DNA from: Bog-756 sp963812525
GTDB lineage: Bacteria; Actinomycetota; Acidimicrobiia; Acidimicrobiales; RAAP-2
NCBI GenBank assembly: GCA_963812525.1
Contig: CAWEVL010000011.1
Coordinates: 1,178,001-1,242,000 of the forward strand
Direction of reading: 5' to 3'
DNA: 64,000 nt
Below are positions 27,276 to 36,426 of the stretch, piece after piece. The notes beneath the pieces are model-generated. The model saw nothing but the letters and a program-made list of their open reading frames with translations. It did no database searches and was not told the origin of the DNA. A program made the position numbers and the translations under genes. The stretch's first letter is position 1. Each line of letters starts with the position of its first letter.

Positions 27276-27977
27276 ATGCTGGAGCCAGGGCCCTTGTTGG
27301 CCGCCGGTCGAGACGCTGACATTTTCGAGTACGGCCCTGGCCTGGTACTTCGACGCTCTCGGGCGAATCGCTCTCTGACCGAAGAGGCTCGCGTTATGGA
27401 GTTCGTCCGATCGCAGGGATATCCCGTACCTGCGGTAGAGGAAGTGAGCAGCGACGGCTATGACCTGGTCATGGAGCGTATCGAGGGAACCGACATGGGA
27501 AGCACGATGACCAAGCGTCCATGGACGATCGCTCGGAACGGCAGGGTACTGGCTGATCTTCATCGTCAGCTTCATACGTTGAGGGCACCAGACTGGCTCC
27601 GCGATGCCCCCTTCGGGCGGGGCGATCGCATGCTCCACCTCGACCTGCATCCGCTGAATGTAATGGTGGGTCCACAAGGCCCGGTCGTCATCGACTGGAC
27701 CGGTGCGTGTCGAGGAGATCCAGACATTGATGTGGCGTTGGCCTGGGTCCTGATGGTGGCTGGAGAAGTGCGAACCGGGCGGCTGCTCGGCATGATCGAA
27801 GGACGGGCTCGTTCGGTCCTGGTAAAGAGCTTCCTTCACTCATTCGACGTCGACATCGTGAAGAAGTTCCTTAGTGATGTCGTGGCGTGGAAGATTTTGG
27901 ATCCCCACATGTCGATCAGCGAGCAAGATCGGATGTGGCAGGTTGTCAATGAGGCCGGTGGGGCTACTCCCACGTAG
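27276..27977 (+). CDS. APH-family phosphotransferase
   Basis: A 233-residue kinase-like protein. Catalytic loop L-H-L-D-L-H-P-L-N-V-M-V near residue 126 and the metal-binding V-V-I-D-W-T-G-A near 141 are the aminoglycoside/choline kinase-like signatures; V-M-E-R-I-E-G-T near 67 is the hinge. The length is shorter than typical 260-300-residue members. The target (sugar, drug or other alcohol) is unknown. The last 14 nt overlap the convergent lipoprotein gene. Confidence 0.85.
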   Translation: MLEPGPLLAAGRDADIFEYGPGLVLRRSRANRSLTEEARVMEFVRSQGYPVPAVEEVSSDGYDLVMERIEGTDMGSTMTKRPWTIARNGRVLADLHRQLHTLRAPDWLRDAPFGRGDRMLHLDLHPLNVMVGPQGPVVIDWTGACRGDPDIDVALAWVLMVAGEVRTGRLLGMIEGRARSVLVKSFLHSFDVDIVKKFLSDVVAWKILDPHMSISEQDRMWQVVNEAGGATPT

Positions 27978-28275
27978 CCGGAGGCGACGGCAACACTGCT
28001 GCTACTGGATTCGCGGGAGGGTGCACAGTTGCCTGGAGCAACCAATCAAGCTGCCGTCCGGCCGTGGTAGGCGGCCGCGAGGCTGCCAGGAGGGCCGGAT
28101 GAGAGCTTCCTCCAACTTGGGACAACGCAGGCCCACCGCCCCCGCACCCAGTCAACGTGCCACAGAGGAGCACGTTGACAGCAGCGGGAAGCCACCACGG
28201 CCAGGATGATCGTCTCTTCCCGATCACGTAACGATCCCGACCGTCGTCCAAGTCCGTCTGTTGACGTCCCACCAT
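27964..28275 (-). CDS. Small putative lipoprotein
   Basis: A 103-residue frame. A basic N-region ends in K-R-R-S-S-W-P, then a hydrophobic stretch leads to the lipobox L-T-G-C, with Gly directly after the Cys. A TAGGAT box is 5 nt before the ATG. The mature part is Pro/Ala/Ser-rich and unrecognised. It is convergent with the phosphotransferase. Confidence 0.5.
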   Translation of the reverse strand: MVGRQQTDLDDGRDRYVIGKRRSSWPWWLPAAVNVLLCGTLTGCGGGGPALSQVGGSSHPALLAASRPPTTAGRQLDWLLQATVHPPANPVAAVLPSPPATWE

Positions 28276-28280
28276 TGACC

Positions 28281-28286
28281 ATCCTA
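28281..28286 (-). promoter_or_regulatory. -10-like TAGGAT, leaderless promoter
   Basis: TAGGAT ends 5 nt before ATG 28275 on the minus strand. Confidence 0.4.
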
Positions 28287-28405
28287 GGACGACAAGCCGA
28301 CGATACTCAGTTCAGCCGCGTCGGCCGATCTGTGGGCTCCGTCTGAAGAGTGCCCTGGTCACCGGGAGTGGGTCAAACTCCATCGACCGAAACGACGAGG
28401 CACGG

Positions 28406-28411
28406 TAGGTT
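28406..28411 (+). promoter_or_regulatory. -10-like TAGGTT, leaderless promoter
   Basis: TAGGTT ends 7 nt before ATG 28419. Confidence 0.5.
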
Positions 28412-28418
28412 GCTATTC

Positions 28419-28886
28419 ATGGGGATTGCTCCTCACCTACGGAGACTCCGGCAGTTCGTCGGACACGAACTCCTTGTACTTCCTGGTGCCGCTGTGCTTC
28501 CGAGGGATGACAACGGCAACATCCTTCTGGTACGAATTGTCGACACCGGACAGTGGGCGGCCATCGGAGGCGCAATCGAGCCTGACGAATCACCGCAGCA
28601 AGCTGTACTTCGAGAGGCAGAAGAAGAAGCTGGTGTCACCCTCCGACTGGGTCCAATCCTCGCCGTGCTTGGTGGCCCGGATTTCCGCATCACATATCCC
28701 AACGGGGATCAGACGTCGTACGTATCGACGGTTTTTGACGCCACGGTGCTCGCCGGCACACCTAGGCCCGACGGCGACGAGACGTCGGACGTCAAATGGT
28801 GGGATCCGAATGACCTACCAGACAATGAAATGAGTGGCTTTACCCAGGCACTCCTCCGAGGAGTCGGCCTATCGCTAGCCATTTAG
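28419..28886 (+). CDS. NUDIX hydrolase
   Basis: A 155-residue protein. The Nudix box is G-G-A-I-E-P-D-E-S-P-Q-Q-A-V-L-R-E-A-E-E-E-A-G-V near residues 50-73, with G-x5-E-x7-R-E-x-x-E-E-x-G intact. A preceding strand I-L-L-V-R-I and a later D-V-K-W-W-D-P-N-D-L fit the fold. The enzyme would hydrolyse a nucleoside diphosphate linked to X; the substrate is unknown. Confidence 0.9.
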   Translation: MGIAPHLRRLRQFVGHELLVLPGAAVLPRDDNGNILLVRIVDTGQWAAIGGAIEPDESPQQAVLREAEEEAGVTLRLGPILAVLGGPDFRITYPNGDQTSYVSTVFDATVLAGTPRPDGDETSDVKWWDPNDLPDNEMSGFTQALLRGVGLSLAI

Positions 28887-29063
28887 GGACACTGGGCCGG
28901 TGAGGTGGGTGCCCCTAAGCAAATGAGAGCGGCGCATATTGAACGTGGCCGGGGAGGCTGTGTTCTCGAGGCGGTCGGCCCACCTTCTCGTTGATGCCGG
29001 GCCAATTGTCACTGGGCCGATAGACATTCCGAGCGGCAAATCGGGCGGTGCGAGCGAGTGCCG

Positions 29064-29606
29064 CTAGAGCTGCCTGATGACAGTCGCTGGCACACCCGCC
29101 ACCAGGGTCGCCGGAGGGACATTATGCGTCACGACTGCACCGGCTGCCACGACGGAATCAGCTCCGATGGTCACACCGGGGAGGACCGTGGCGGCAGCTC
29201 CGATCCACACATTTGTATCGATCGTGATCGGCTCAGCGGTGATAAATGCCCGACGTTTGTCTGGTTCGACCGGATGACCCGCTGTGACCAAGTTGACCTT
29301 ATGGGCGATCATGACCTGGTCTGCGATGTTGATGGCTGCGTGACCCGTAAACGCGCACTCGGCACCGATGAAGACGGCCCGACCGACCGTGATGTTCAGC
29401 CCGTGATCAGCGTAGAACGGAGGGATGAGCATGAACGTGTCGCTAACTGGCTTGCCGATCAGCTCCTCGAAAGCCTCCCGGATCAATTCCGATTCGTCCA
29501 GGCAATACGCGCTGAGCTTGGAGGAGAGCCGGGTGGCCACCTTGACCCGCTCGAACAGCGCCCGAGACGCGGGCGTCCTGGTTTCAATCCACTGACTGTG
29601 GTCCAT
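29064..29606 (-). CDS. Left-handed beta-helix acetyltransferase (maltose/galactoside O-acetyltransferase type)
   Basis: A 180-residue hexapeptide-repeat enzyme. Residues 58-85 show the conserved P-F-Y-A-D-H-G-L-N-I-T-V-G turn; A-G-H-P-V near 108 and N-V-W-I-G-A-A-A-T-V-L-P-G-V-T-I-G-A-D-S near 131 are typical LacA/Maa features, as is the C-terminal V-A-G-V-P-A motif. GGGGAA precedes the ATG. Role: acetyl-CoA dependent O-acetylation of a sugar. Confidence 0.9.
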   Translation of the reverse strand: MDHSQWIETRTPASRALFERVKVATRLSSKLSAYCLDESELIREAFEELIGKPVSDTFMLIPPFYADHGLNITVGRAVFIGAECAFTGHAAINIADQVMIAHKVNLVTAGHPVEPDKRRAFITAEPITIDTNVWIGAAATVLPGVTIGADSVVAAGAVVTHNVPPATLVAGVPATVIRQL

Positions 29607-29900
29607 TCAATTCCCCAATTCAAATTGTGTTCGGTGCGACCGACGAGCGTAGATCCTCGTCCCGGGTGGAGACTGGACATCGAGGGACGCCCGTCCCAGG
29701 GGCACCAAGGTCGGTTGGTCGTGGTGTTCACGCTTGGAGTTATCCACACGCCCGAATGTCCCGTTGCTAGCGGTTAGCCGAAGGCAACCGCATCCTCTCG
29801 ATAACCCTCCCCGAGCCGACGGTACAGGGGCACCCGAGCGATCGATTCGCGGTTCTCCCCGTCTGGCTGCCAGCACCTTTGGAACCGATCTGGCCAGCAG

Positions 29901-29906
29901 TATCGT
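29901..29906 (+). promoter_or_regulatory. -10-like TATCGT, leaderless promoter
   Basis: TATCGT ends 7 nt before GTG 29914. Confidence 0.4.
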
Positions 29907-29913
29907 GGGGGTC

Positions 29914-30651
29914 GTGCGTGTCCTGACGGGATGCTCGTCCCTCCTTCTCGTCGCAGTTGCCGCAGCTGGTTGCAGCGCCGCTCCGTCGTCGGTTCCTGCG
30001 CTGAGATCGACCACCACGACCGAGCTTTCGCCAACCCCCACTACTGAAGCGTCGTCGACCACCACGACGCTCTTTTCGATTGAGCCATGTGGCGGCATTA
30101 CAAGCAGTTCAGATATTCATCCCGACGTCGACAACCGAACCTTATTGCTCACTCATGCCGCCGGGCCTCCGGACTACACCTATGGAGCCCCGCAGGTGGC
30201 GAGCGGTCCCACGGTCATCGCGTCGGTGCCCAGCTATTCACCTGCCGTCTATGAGTCGTTCCAAGTCCCCGCAAGCAATGGCGGATGGAGTGGTCAGGAA
30301 GTGATCGGAGAGGTCAGCTCTACCGATGTTGCCTCACAGCTCGCCCAACAGGTCGAGTCCAACATTGTGTCCTGCTATGGCGGGGAACGGGTCTCCCTAC
30401 CGACGTCCGTTCCCGGGGTTACCGCGGCGACCTACCAATTCACACCGAGTCGATTCAGTGGCGTGGTGCGGAATGCCAGCGTTACCGTGGCCCAGGGCCC
30501 CTACATCGTCTCCTTGCAGTGGTCCAACAGCAATACCTGCACGACGTACGGCGGAGGTTCTTGCCCCCCACCTGCAACGACACCGCCTGCGATGCCGAGT
30601 GCCTCCGCGATGGCTGATCTTGTGAATGCGGCGCTCATGAAGATCGGGTAG
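29914..30651 (+). CDS. Putative lipoprotein with Thr-rich linker
   Basis: A 245-residue exported protein. After a short hydrophobic signal the lipobox is A-A-A-G-C near residue 20. A Ser/Thr/Pro linker (T-T-T-T-E-L, S-S-T-T-T-T-L) leads to a soluble domain with four cysteines, probably disulphide-bonded, and an S-L-Q-W-S-N-S core strand. Architecture recalls actinobacterial sensor or LppX-like lipoproteins, but no family is recognised. The open frame upstream to 29734 is not used. Confidence 0.7.
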   Translation: MRVLTGCSSLLLVAVAAAGCSAAPSSVPALRSTTTTELSPTPTTEASSTTTTLFSIEPCGGITSSSDIHPDVDNRTLLLTHAAGPPDYTYGAPQVASGPTVIASVPSYSPAVYESFQVPASNGGWSGQEVIGEVSSTDVASQLAQQVESNIVSCYGGERVSLPTSVPGVTAATYQFTPSRFSGVVRNASVTVAQGPYIVSLQWSNSNTCTTYGGGSCPPPATTPPAMPSASAMADLVNAALMKIG

Positions 30652-30685
30652 CGCCGAGGCGGGTTTGGGGACAGGGCGGTGCGAC

Positions 30686-30979
30686 TCAGGAGACGACTTC
30701 GTAGAAGGCTTGCACGACTCCCTCGTCAAGAGCTGCAAGGACCTTCTCCAGATGACCGCTCGCCATGATCAACTCCCCAAAGGCTGCATCGTGTGCTTCC
30801 CGTGATGACCAGGTCTGGATGAAGGCAGAGGACCGTGGGTCGGTCTGATCTTGGAGGATGTCAAATGACTTGCATCCTTCGGCAGCCAACATGCGCCGAC
30901 GGCCTTCGGACTGCAGTTCGAGAAGAGTTGCCTCTTGGCCTTCGGCGGCGTGAAATCGGGTGACGGTCGTAACGCTCAT
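30686..30979 (-). CDS. Antibiotic biosynthesis monooxygenase (ABM)-domain protein
   Basis: A 97-residue ferredoxin-like monomer. V-T-R-F-H-A-A-E-G near residue 5, E-G-C-K-S-F-D-I-L-Q-D near 34, F-I-Q-T-W-S-S-R-E-A-H-D-A-A-F near 53 give the family pattern. Members are small quinol or haem monooxygenases or simply stress proteins. A GAGG site lies before ATG 30979; the longer frame to 31051 is unlikely. Confidence 0.8.
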   Translation of the reverse strand: MSVTTVTRFHAAEGQEATLLELQSEGRRRMLAAEGCKSFDILQDQTDPRSSAFIQTWSSREAHDAAFGELIMASGHLEKVLAALDEGVVQAFYEVVS

Positions 30980-31213
30980 GAATGCCTCGATTTTTAGGAA
31001 GATTGGTCTGAACGGTACAGCATTGATGGAATCGCCACTCCTGATCATCACCCATCAGCAGGCCATCGCACGTGTCGTCGTGCGCCACCCATTGGCGTTG
31101 TGAGCACTCTGGTTGTCGCCCGTTGAAGGCTTGGGACACCCGGTCGGGTCGTCGAAGTTGGCCTTCGTGGGTGAACAAGGCACTCTCGAGCCAGATCGGC
31201 AAGACTGCCTACC

Positions 31214-31540
31214 ATGGCGTTCGGTCAACAGTCAGGCCCGCAGGCATCGGCGAGGGAGGTTCAGGAGCTGCTGGCACTCCTCAGGGACGCTGGCCACACC
31301 GACTTTCGCGACGCACGCGGCCCAATGGGGTTCACCCAGCGTCAGGCTGCCGGCAAGTTCACTCGCGACGAGGCGGCCGCCTTCATTGGCAAGCTACAAG
31401 ATGCGGAGTTCACCGGGAGCGCCCCGGTTGCCGTCCCGGCGTGGCGGCTCTCTGCTCAGGAGCAGATGATCCGTCACCTACCTGCCGACCAGCTCGCCGC
31501 CGAGCTTCGTCGTCGCGGTTGGACTGCCGTCGAACCCTAG
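31214..31540 (+). CDS. Conserved actinobacterial hypothetical protein
   Basis: A 108-residue soluble protein. The block L-L-A-L-L-R-D-A-G-H-T-D-F-R-D-A-R-G-P-M-G-F-T-Q is recognised as a recurring actinobacterial sequence of unknown role, followed by a helical hairpin (F-T-R-D-E-A-A-A-F-I-G-K-L) and a C-terminal P-A-D-Q-L-A-A-E-L-R-R-R-G-W segment. No ribosome-binding site is evident. Confidence 0.7.
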   Translation: MAFGQQSGPQASAREVQELLALLRDAGHTDFRDARGPMGFTQRQAAGKFTRDEAAAFIGKLQDAEFTGSAPVAVPAWRLSAQEQMIRHLPADQLAAELRRRGWTAVEP

Positions 31541-31604
31541 AACCGGCGATCCGGGCCATCGCGCATCTATTGACCGAGACTGAGATAATGGCGCCGGAGG
31601 TCCA

Positions 31605-32183
31605 ATGCCCGACCGCTCAGGCGACACAGCGGACCGGCACCGGCAGGTCTGTAGAGCCTTCGGCGACGAGGTCAGTGCTGTCGGTGATCACTGGCGAGCG
31701 CAGTCACCATGCAGTGAGTGGGACGCCGGAGACGTCCTGGAGCATGTGATCGGTTTCCATGACGTGCTTCTCCTTCGGCCGCTCGCAGCCAAACCACTTC
31801 GTCCCAAGGGCGATCCTGTGGGACGGTGGGAGGCCACGTTCGTAGCACTCGATCAAGTACTGAGCAGACCCGGTCTGTTTGACGGCGTCGTCGATGTTCC
31901 GGCCGTCGGCAACAATCCGCCGGCCCAGATTGACGCTGCCCGCATCATTCCCCTGCTGAGCCTCGACGTGCTCGTTCATACGTGGGACCTGGGTCGGGCG
32001 GCAGGTCACGAAGTCACCCTCGACCCAGACCTGTGCCGTAGGTTCCTGCAAAGCTTGCCGTCCGATGACACAACCCTCTCCAGAACAGGCATGTACGACA
32101 GCCCTTGGTCGATTCCCGCCAGATCGGATCCCCAGGCCGAACTGCTGGGCCGCCTGGGTCGTGACCCCGACTGGAGCCCCTGA
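31605..32183 (+). CDS. TIGR03086-type DinB-fold metal-binding protein
   Basis: A 192-residue four-helix-bundle protein. P-C-S-E-W-D-A-G-D-V-L-E-H-V-I-G near residue 34 and L-D-V-L-V-H-T-W-D-L-G-R-A near 120 are the family's metal-ligand histidine positions. Related proteins act in mycothiol-dependent chemistry or metal binding. CGGAGG lies 5 nt before the ATG. A paralogue of another DinB branch is at 38840-39349. Confidence 0.85.
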   Translation: MPDRSGDTADRHRQVCRAFGDEVSAVGDHWRAQSPCSEWDAGDVLEHVIGFHDVLLLRPLAAKPLRPKGDPVGRWEATFVALDQVLSRPGLFDGVVDVPAVGNNPPAQIDAARIIPLLSLDVLVHTWDLGRAAGHEVTLDPDLCRRFLQSLPSDDTTLSRTGMYDSPWSIPARSDPQAELLGRLGRDPDWSP

Positions 32184-32313
32184 GGCATATCCCTCGATCT
32201 CAGGCCGGAAGCAGGGCGAAGCGCCCTTGAGAACCTGAAGCCTCCCTGCTCCTGACGACCCCTCCGGGCGTACCGGCGTGGGGTCAAGAACTCTTCGAGG
32301 AGCGTAGCCGCCT

Positions 32314-34098
32314 CTAGTTATTGATCGCTACGGTAACGGGCGCACTGAACGCCACGAGGCCCAACGAATCTGTGGCAACGCTCCTCACTCGGTAGATCCC
32401 ATCTGGGACGGCCGAAGTATTCCAGCCGGCGAGCCAGCCATAGGGTTTTAGAACGGCCCTACCGATGATGGTGCTGGTGGTCGTATTTTGGGCCTGGTAC
32501 TCAAACTCAACGTTCGTTACGCCAACGTTGGCATACGCGGTGGCGACCAGCAACTCGTTGCCTCTCACAATCGCGCGAGCTCGAGGGAGCACAATGTGCG
32601 TCACCGGTGGGACATTGCTCCCAGGGAGTCCCTCTCGCGAATACGCCAGAAAACTCGGGGTCGAGAACAGTGACAACCGCTGGTCTCTGGCGAAATGAGT
32701 CAGTTGTCGGATGAACCCTGCTGGCTCCCACCCGCTGCCCAACTGACCCGCAACCATTGCATCGGGGGCTCGAGCAATATTTACCGTAATATTGGCAATT
32801 CTCGTCTCCTTGGCACGCCACACCTCTCCCGACTTCAGCGCTTCAAACGTCCCAACTGATACCTGAATGCCTATGACACAAAGGACGATCACCAGTATCC
32901 AGAAATGGTAGCCAACGCGCCTCGGTCCGGCCTCCATCTCGGGTGAGACCTCGCGACGTTTCAGAGTTGAGCGTGCTCCCCCTGCAGTGAGCAGCCTCTC
33001 TAGGAGATAGAGATAACACCCAGCAAGGAGCACGAGATCGAAAATTGCGTACCGCGGGAGAACGGGTAAACCGAATCCAGACCGGGCAACAGTGAGGCCC
33101 ACCGTGTACCCCATGCCGAAGAGCACTAGTGCGACGCCGATCGAGATTCCGGTGGGTTGACTGGGGCGGGGCACACCGGTGATCAATACCCAGACAGCAA
33201 CCGAAAATATGATGCAGCCCAAAACTAGGAATGCGTAGTCCCGGGAGCTGGGAACGGCCGAGACCGGTACCCCAGCAACATTTCCGATGGCAAAGAAGAA
33301 GAACCTCGCGGCCTGCAGAGGATGGTCAAGAACATACTGTTTGTCGATCGACGCTCCGCCGGGATTCAGGTGCCACAAGTACACAACCGTCACCGCTATC
33401 GCAGCAATTCCCCAGGTCATGAATGTCCATCTGCTTCGCATTCTGTGGTAGAGGAGCAGAAAGCCGACGGGCCATATCAATAGGCCCTCCAGCGACGAAT
33501 AGCTTCCGAGCGTGGCCGCCAGCACTGCTCCCGACAGCGCAATCCCATGTAGGTTGGGGCGATCCAACAAGAAGATGGTCACCGCCAATCCAAGGATGAC
33601 CAAATACCAACTCAGCGCGAATCCGAAGAGAGTCATACCGCCCTGATTCATCGACAAAAGCACAATGACCAAGGGCAAGTAGTAGATCCAGCGGACCGAA
33701 GTCGACCGGCGTTTGTGTGCCCACACGATGAGGACCGTGGCCGCTAGCAACACCACTCCGCTCAAGTAGTCCTCAACTACGACATTGAAGTGGACGGTTT
33801 TTGCCAGAAGCAGGACGATGAGGTTGGGGATCAGAATTCGGTTCTCGCCATGCGGTACCCAAAGGGATCCAAAACTGAGCGTTCCCGCATGGAGGCGTTC
33901 AATGATATGTACGTCGTACCACTGGTCTGCGTAGATGACATCTACTGCATAGCGATGGATAAACCAGAACAGCGCCAGCGTCGGGATTGCCAGTATGCAT
34001 GCGGTACCTGCGGCGATACTCCGCCTGGAGGAGTGCCGAGGTGTCGTGCTCACTTCGGGATTGAGGTCCCTGTCTTCCCTGGTGGATCCCTGTGTCAC
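32314..34098 (-). CDS. GT-C-like membrane protein with C-terminal beta-domain
   Basis: A 594-residue protein, paralogous to 20199-21731. Same order of blocks: V-I-Y-A-D-Q-W-Y-D-V in the first outer loop near residue 53, E-N-R-I-L-I-P-N-L-I-V near 86, G-S-Y-S-S-L-E-G-L-L-I-W-P near 205. Unlike the shorter paralogue it ends with about 95 residues of beta-strand type (V-A-T-A-Y-A-N-V, S-V-A-T-D-S-L-G), probably an outer Ig-like domain. GTG start at 34098. The function is inferred only from GT-C resemblance. Confidence 0.7.
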   Translation of the reverse strand: MTQGSTREDRDLNPEVSTTPRHSSRRSIAAGTACILAIPTLALFWFIHRYAVDVIYADQWYDVHIIERLHAGTLSFGSLWVPHGENRILIPNLIVLLLAKTVHFNVVVEDYLSGVVLLAATVLIVWAHKRRSTSVRWIYYLPLVIVLLSMNQGGMTLFGFALSWYLVILGLAVTIFLLDRPNLHGIALSGAVLAATLGSYSSLEGLLIWPVGFLLLYHRMRSRWTFMTWGIAAIAVTVVYLWHLNPGGASIDKQYVLDHPLQAARFFFFAIGNVAGVPVSAVPSSRDYAFLVLGCIIFSVAVWVLITGVPRPSQPTGISIGVALVLFGMGYTVGLTVARSGFGLPVLPRYAIFDLVLLAGCYLYLLERLLTAGGARSTLKRREVSPEMEAGPRRVGYHFWILVIVLCVIGIQVSVGTFEALKSGEVWRAKETRIANITVNIARAPDAMVAGQLGSGWEPAGFIRQLTHFARDQRLSLFSTPSFLAYSREGLPGSNVPPVTHIVLPRARAIVRGNELLVATAYANVGVTNVEFEYQAQNTTTSTIIGRAVLKPYGWLAGWNTSAVPDGIYRVRSVATDSLGLVAFSAPVTVAINN

Positions 34099-34319
34099 CG
34101 CAAGAGAAGCTCACCGGCGCACGATGGCATGCGCCCAACGCTAGAGCACCGTGCCTGAGAGTGCAGCTCGGCATCTGTTCACAAGCTGGTCGTCGGCGTC
34201 AAACCAGCGGTTGAGCTAGCCAGCCATTCATTTAGCAGGCAATAGCCCTCGGTCACAGTAAGGCTGGGGTCAGGGTTTGCCTCGCGAACTCAAGGCCCTC
34301 AGCCCCCAAGCCTCTGCCC

Positions 34320-34475
34320 AGTGCCATTGCCGACCCGTCCGGAAACGGCAGCCGGTCTACGGCTGAGGACGAGGCTCCATGTCAGCCCGGAAACTGGCCA
34401 TAGCGGCCCTGGGACTCGACGGTGCTCCTGCCCCCAACAACACTTCTGGGCGTGTGAATCAGTCGTGCGAACCGC
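34320..34475 (+). repeat. Dispersed structured repeat, 3' part
   Basis: Hairpin-side sequence TCTACGGCTGAGG ends near 34367; GTCAGCCC begins the 3' arm near 34381; the tail (CTGCCCCCAAC, ACTTCTGGGCGTGTGAA) is one of the best kept. The 5' arm is decayed. Confidence 0.55.
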
Positions 34476-34553
34476 GGAGCGATGACTTGGCTGACGTTCG
34501 TTTCGGACAACCAGATTGGCCCCACCGGGTGAAGCACAGCGGAGGCAGGGGCG

Positions 34554-35429
34554 CTATGGAATTGTGATCGACAGGGGCTGGGTCGCAGTTCGCTGAGTGT
34601 GTGGCTGCGCGGCCGTTTTGCTGTCGGTGACGACGAGAGTGAAGGAATAGGTTCCCGAAGCCTGAGGCTTGCCGGTGATCGTTCCGAGTTTCCTATGGAT
34701 GTGCAGACCGGGAGGCAGGCTTCCCGTCACGGACCACCTGTACGGCGGATTTCCACCGGTAGCGCCCAGAGTGGCCGAGTAGCTCGTGCCGACGGTTCCA
34801 CTTGGCAAAGATGTGGTCGTGATCACCGGGGGTGCGATGATCGGAGTCAGATAGCCATCGACGAGTTGCCAGCCGTAGGGAAGGGTAGAAGGTGTCCCGA
34901 TGATGCTTCCGGACGTTACGTCTGTGAGAACGGCCGGTGGATAAACCGTGTAGTAGGTAATGCAGGGCTGATGAGGCAAGCAGAATAAATTGGCGATATC
35001 GATTTCACCGAATGTCACGCCATTGAGATCGGCACCCTTCAGATCTGCGCCAGCGAAATTGGGACTCGACTGGTACTGCCTGTTCAACCCCAACACGCCG
35101 GACGTCGTGTAGGGGCAGTCAACTCCCGCACTGTCGCAATCCTCGACGATTCCAGCGTTTTCGAGATTGGCGTTGGTCAGATTCGCCCCGCCGAGGTTGG
35201 TCCCATCCAGATTCGTTTGGCTGAGATTTGCCCCCCTGAGATTGGAGCCGGAAAGGTCCACGAACGACAAGTTGTTGCCGGAGAAGTTGCACCCGGCGAG
35301 GTCGGCCGCGGGCCCTGGTGTGCAATTCCGGGTCGTGGCCTGTGCATTTCCGGGGCCAAGCGTGAGCGTGAACCCGGCGAGTGGAACCGTCAGTCCTATT
35401 GCGGCGGCTCGAAGGGCTAATTTGAGCAT
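34554..35429 (-). CDS. Secreted pentapeptide-repeat protein with Ig-like domain
   Basis: A 291-residue protein. Signal peptide residues 1-31 end in A-Q-A. Residues 40-90 hold about eight pentapeptide repeats (A-x-L-x-x type: N-L-S-F-V-D-L-S-G-S-N-L-R-G-A-N-L), resumed at A-D-L-K-G-A-D-L-N-G. The C-terminal 85 residues form a putative Ig domain with L-P-P-G-L-H-I and the G-T-I-T-G-K-P loop, the same type as in 56641-57900. It is exported and probably surface-associated; the role is unknown. The start chosen is the ATG at 35429. Confidence 0.75.
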   Translation of the reverse strand: MLKLALRAAAIGLTVPLAGFTLTLGPGNAQATTRNCTPGPAADLAGCNFSGNNLSFVDLSGSNLRGANLSQTNLDGTNLGGANLTNANLENAGIVEDCDSAGVDCPYTTSGVLGLNRQYQSSPNFAGADLKGADLNGVTFGEIDIANLFCLPHQPCITYYTVYPPAVLTDVTSGSIIGTPSTLPYGWQLVDGYLTPIIAPPVITTTSLPSGTVGTSYSATLGATGGNPPYRWSVTGSLPPGLHIHRKLGTITGKPQASGTYSFTLVVTDSKTAAQPHTQRTATQPLSITIP

Positions 35430-35583
35430 TTGTGACCATCCGACCATGCCATCGGCAGCTGCAGTCAACTGTACACAAATGCGGAAGAGGCCGCCCCAGA
35501 CCACAGGTGGGTGGGACGCCTACGGCGACAAGGTGACCGCCCCAGGTGACCGATTTACCGTGGCCATACCGGTGCCCGTCAGC

Positions 35584-36426
35584 ATGCAGTTCATGGCCCA
35601 GATACTGCTTCATCGAGACACGGACGAAACAGCCCCATCGGGCGGTGCCGATGATCGGGACGCTACGGCGGCGCCCTTCAGGATGGGGAGGGTCGAGGCC
35701 ACAACCCTGCTCGATGAAACCCTCGGCGAACTGCGGGGCCGCCCACGAACTCTCGCCACGCGCATCGTAGGCGGCAGCTCGGCAGCGGCTCTTGGGGCCG
35801 TCCTCTCCGCCGTCGGTGTCGATACGGTCGGGGCACTGCTGTTCTGGTGTGGGGTTCTCACGCTCCTCTACACGGTTGAGCTGCCGCGGATGGGGCAGAT
35901 GATCCGCATCCTCGAAGGCTCAGCGGTCGACGCCCGCCTCGTACGATCAGTCTCGGGCCCCGACGACCTCGGACTCGCCTCTGGGGGTGCAGTCACGCTC
36001 GCCTTCGACGGCACGACGCCCGAGCACCTCGACCACGGCGCCGACCGATGCGGTGAGCCCGTCCAGGTGTTCGCCGAGGCCGGGCGACGCACCTTCGTTC
36101 CGGGGGCGCATGGCCGACTACATGAGGTGACCCAGGCCTGGCGGCCACCGGGGTCCAACGATGGTTTCGAGTTCGGACGCCGGCCCCTCGGATCCCTGGG
36201 TGCCCCGCCCGAAGGAGTCGGGACTGACCGACGAGGTCACCCGGTTGCTCGACTTCTGATCCCGTCGGCATCAGCTACTGGGGCCCTACCCTCCCGGGTC
36301 CGTGTTCATGGCTGGCGGGTCAATGCCGCCCTTGCACTCGTGACGGTAACGATTCCCCTGATCTTCGGTGGATCATTCGGGAAGGATGCGACGGTATCGC
36401 GTGTGTTTTCGGAAGGATGCTCATGA
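35584..36426 (+). CDS. Membrane protein, first gene of a three-gene unit
   Basis: A 280-residue frame. Residues 40-90 have two adjacent hydrophobic helices (G-G-S-S-A-A-A-L-G-A-V-L, G-A-L-L-F-W-C-G-V-L-T-L-L). The C-terminal half is acidic then basic, with another short hydrophobic stretch. Its TGA overlaps the ATG of the next gene (A-T-G-A, 36423-36426), which strongly supports that it is a real gene in an operon. Starts at 35560 and 35584 are both possible. Confidence 0.6.
   Translation: MQFMAQILLHRDTDETAPSGGADDRDATAAPFRMGRVEATTLLDETLGELRGRPRTLATRIVGGSSAAALGAVLSAVGVDTVGALLFWCGVLTLLYTVELPRMGQMIRILEGSAVDARLVRSVSGPDDLGLASGGAVTLAFDGTTPEHLDHGADRCGEPVQVFAEAGRRTFVPGAHGRLHEVTQAWRPPGSNDGFEFGRRPLGSLGAPPEGVGTDRRGHPVARLLIPSASATGALPSRVRVHGWRVNAALALVTVTIPLIFGGSFGKDATVSRVFSEGCS

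Noticed and set aside
35167..35583. Upstream extension of the 35584 gene
   Set aside because: It lies opposite the pentapeptide protein, whose repeats generate Leu/Pro-rich frames; the extension shows only that pattern.
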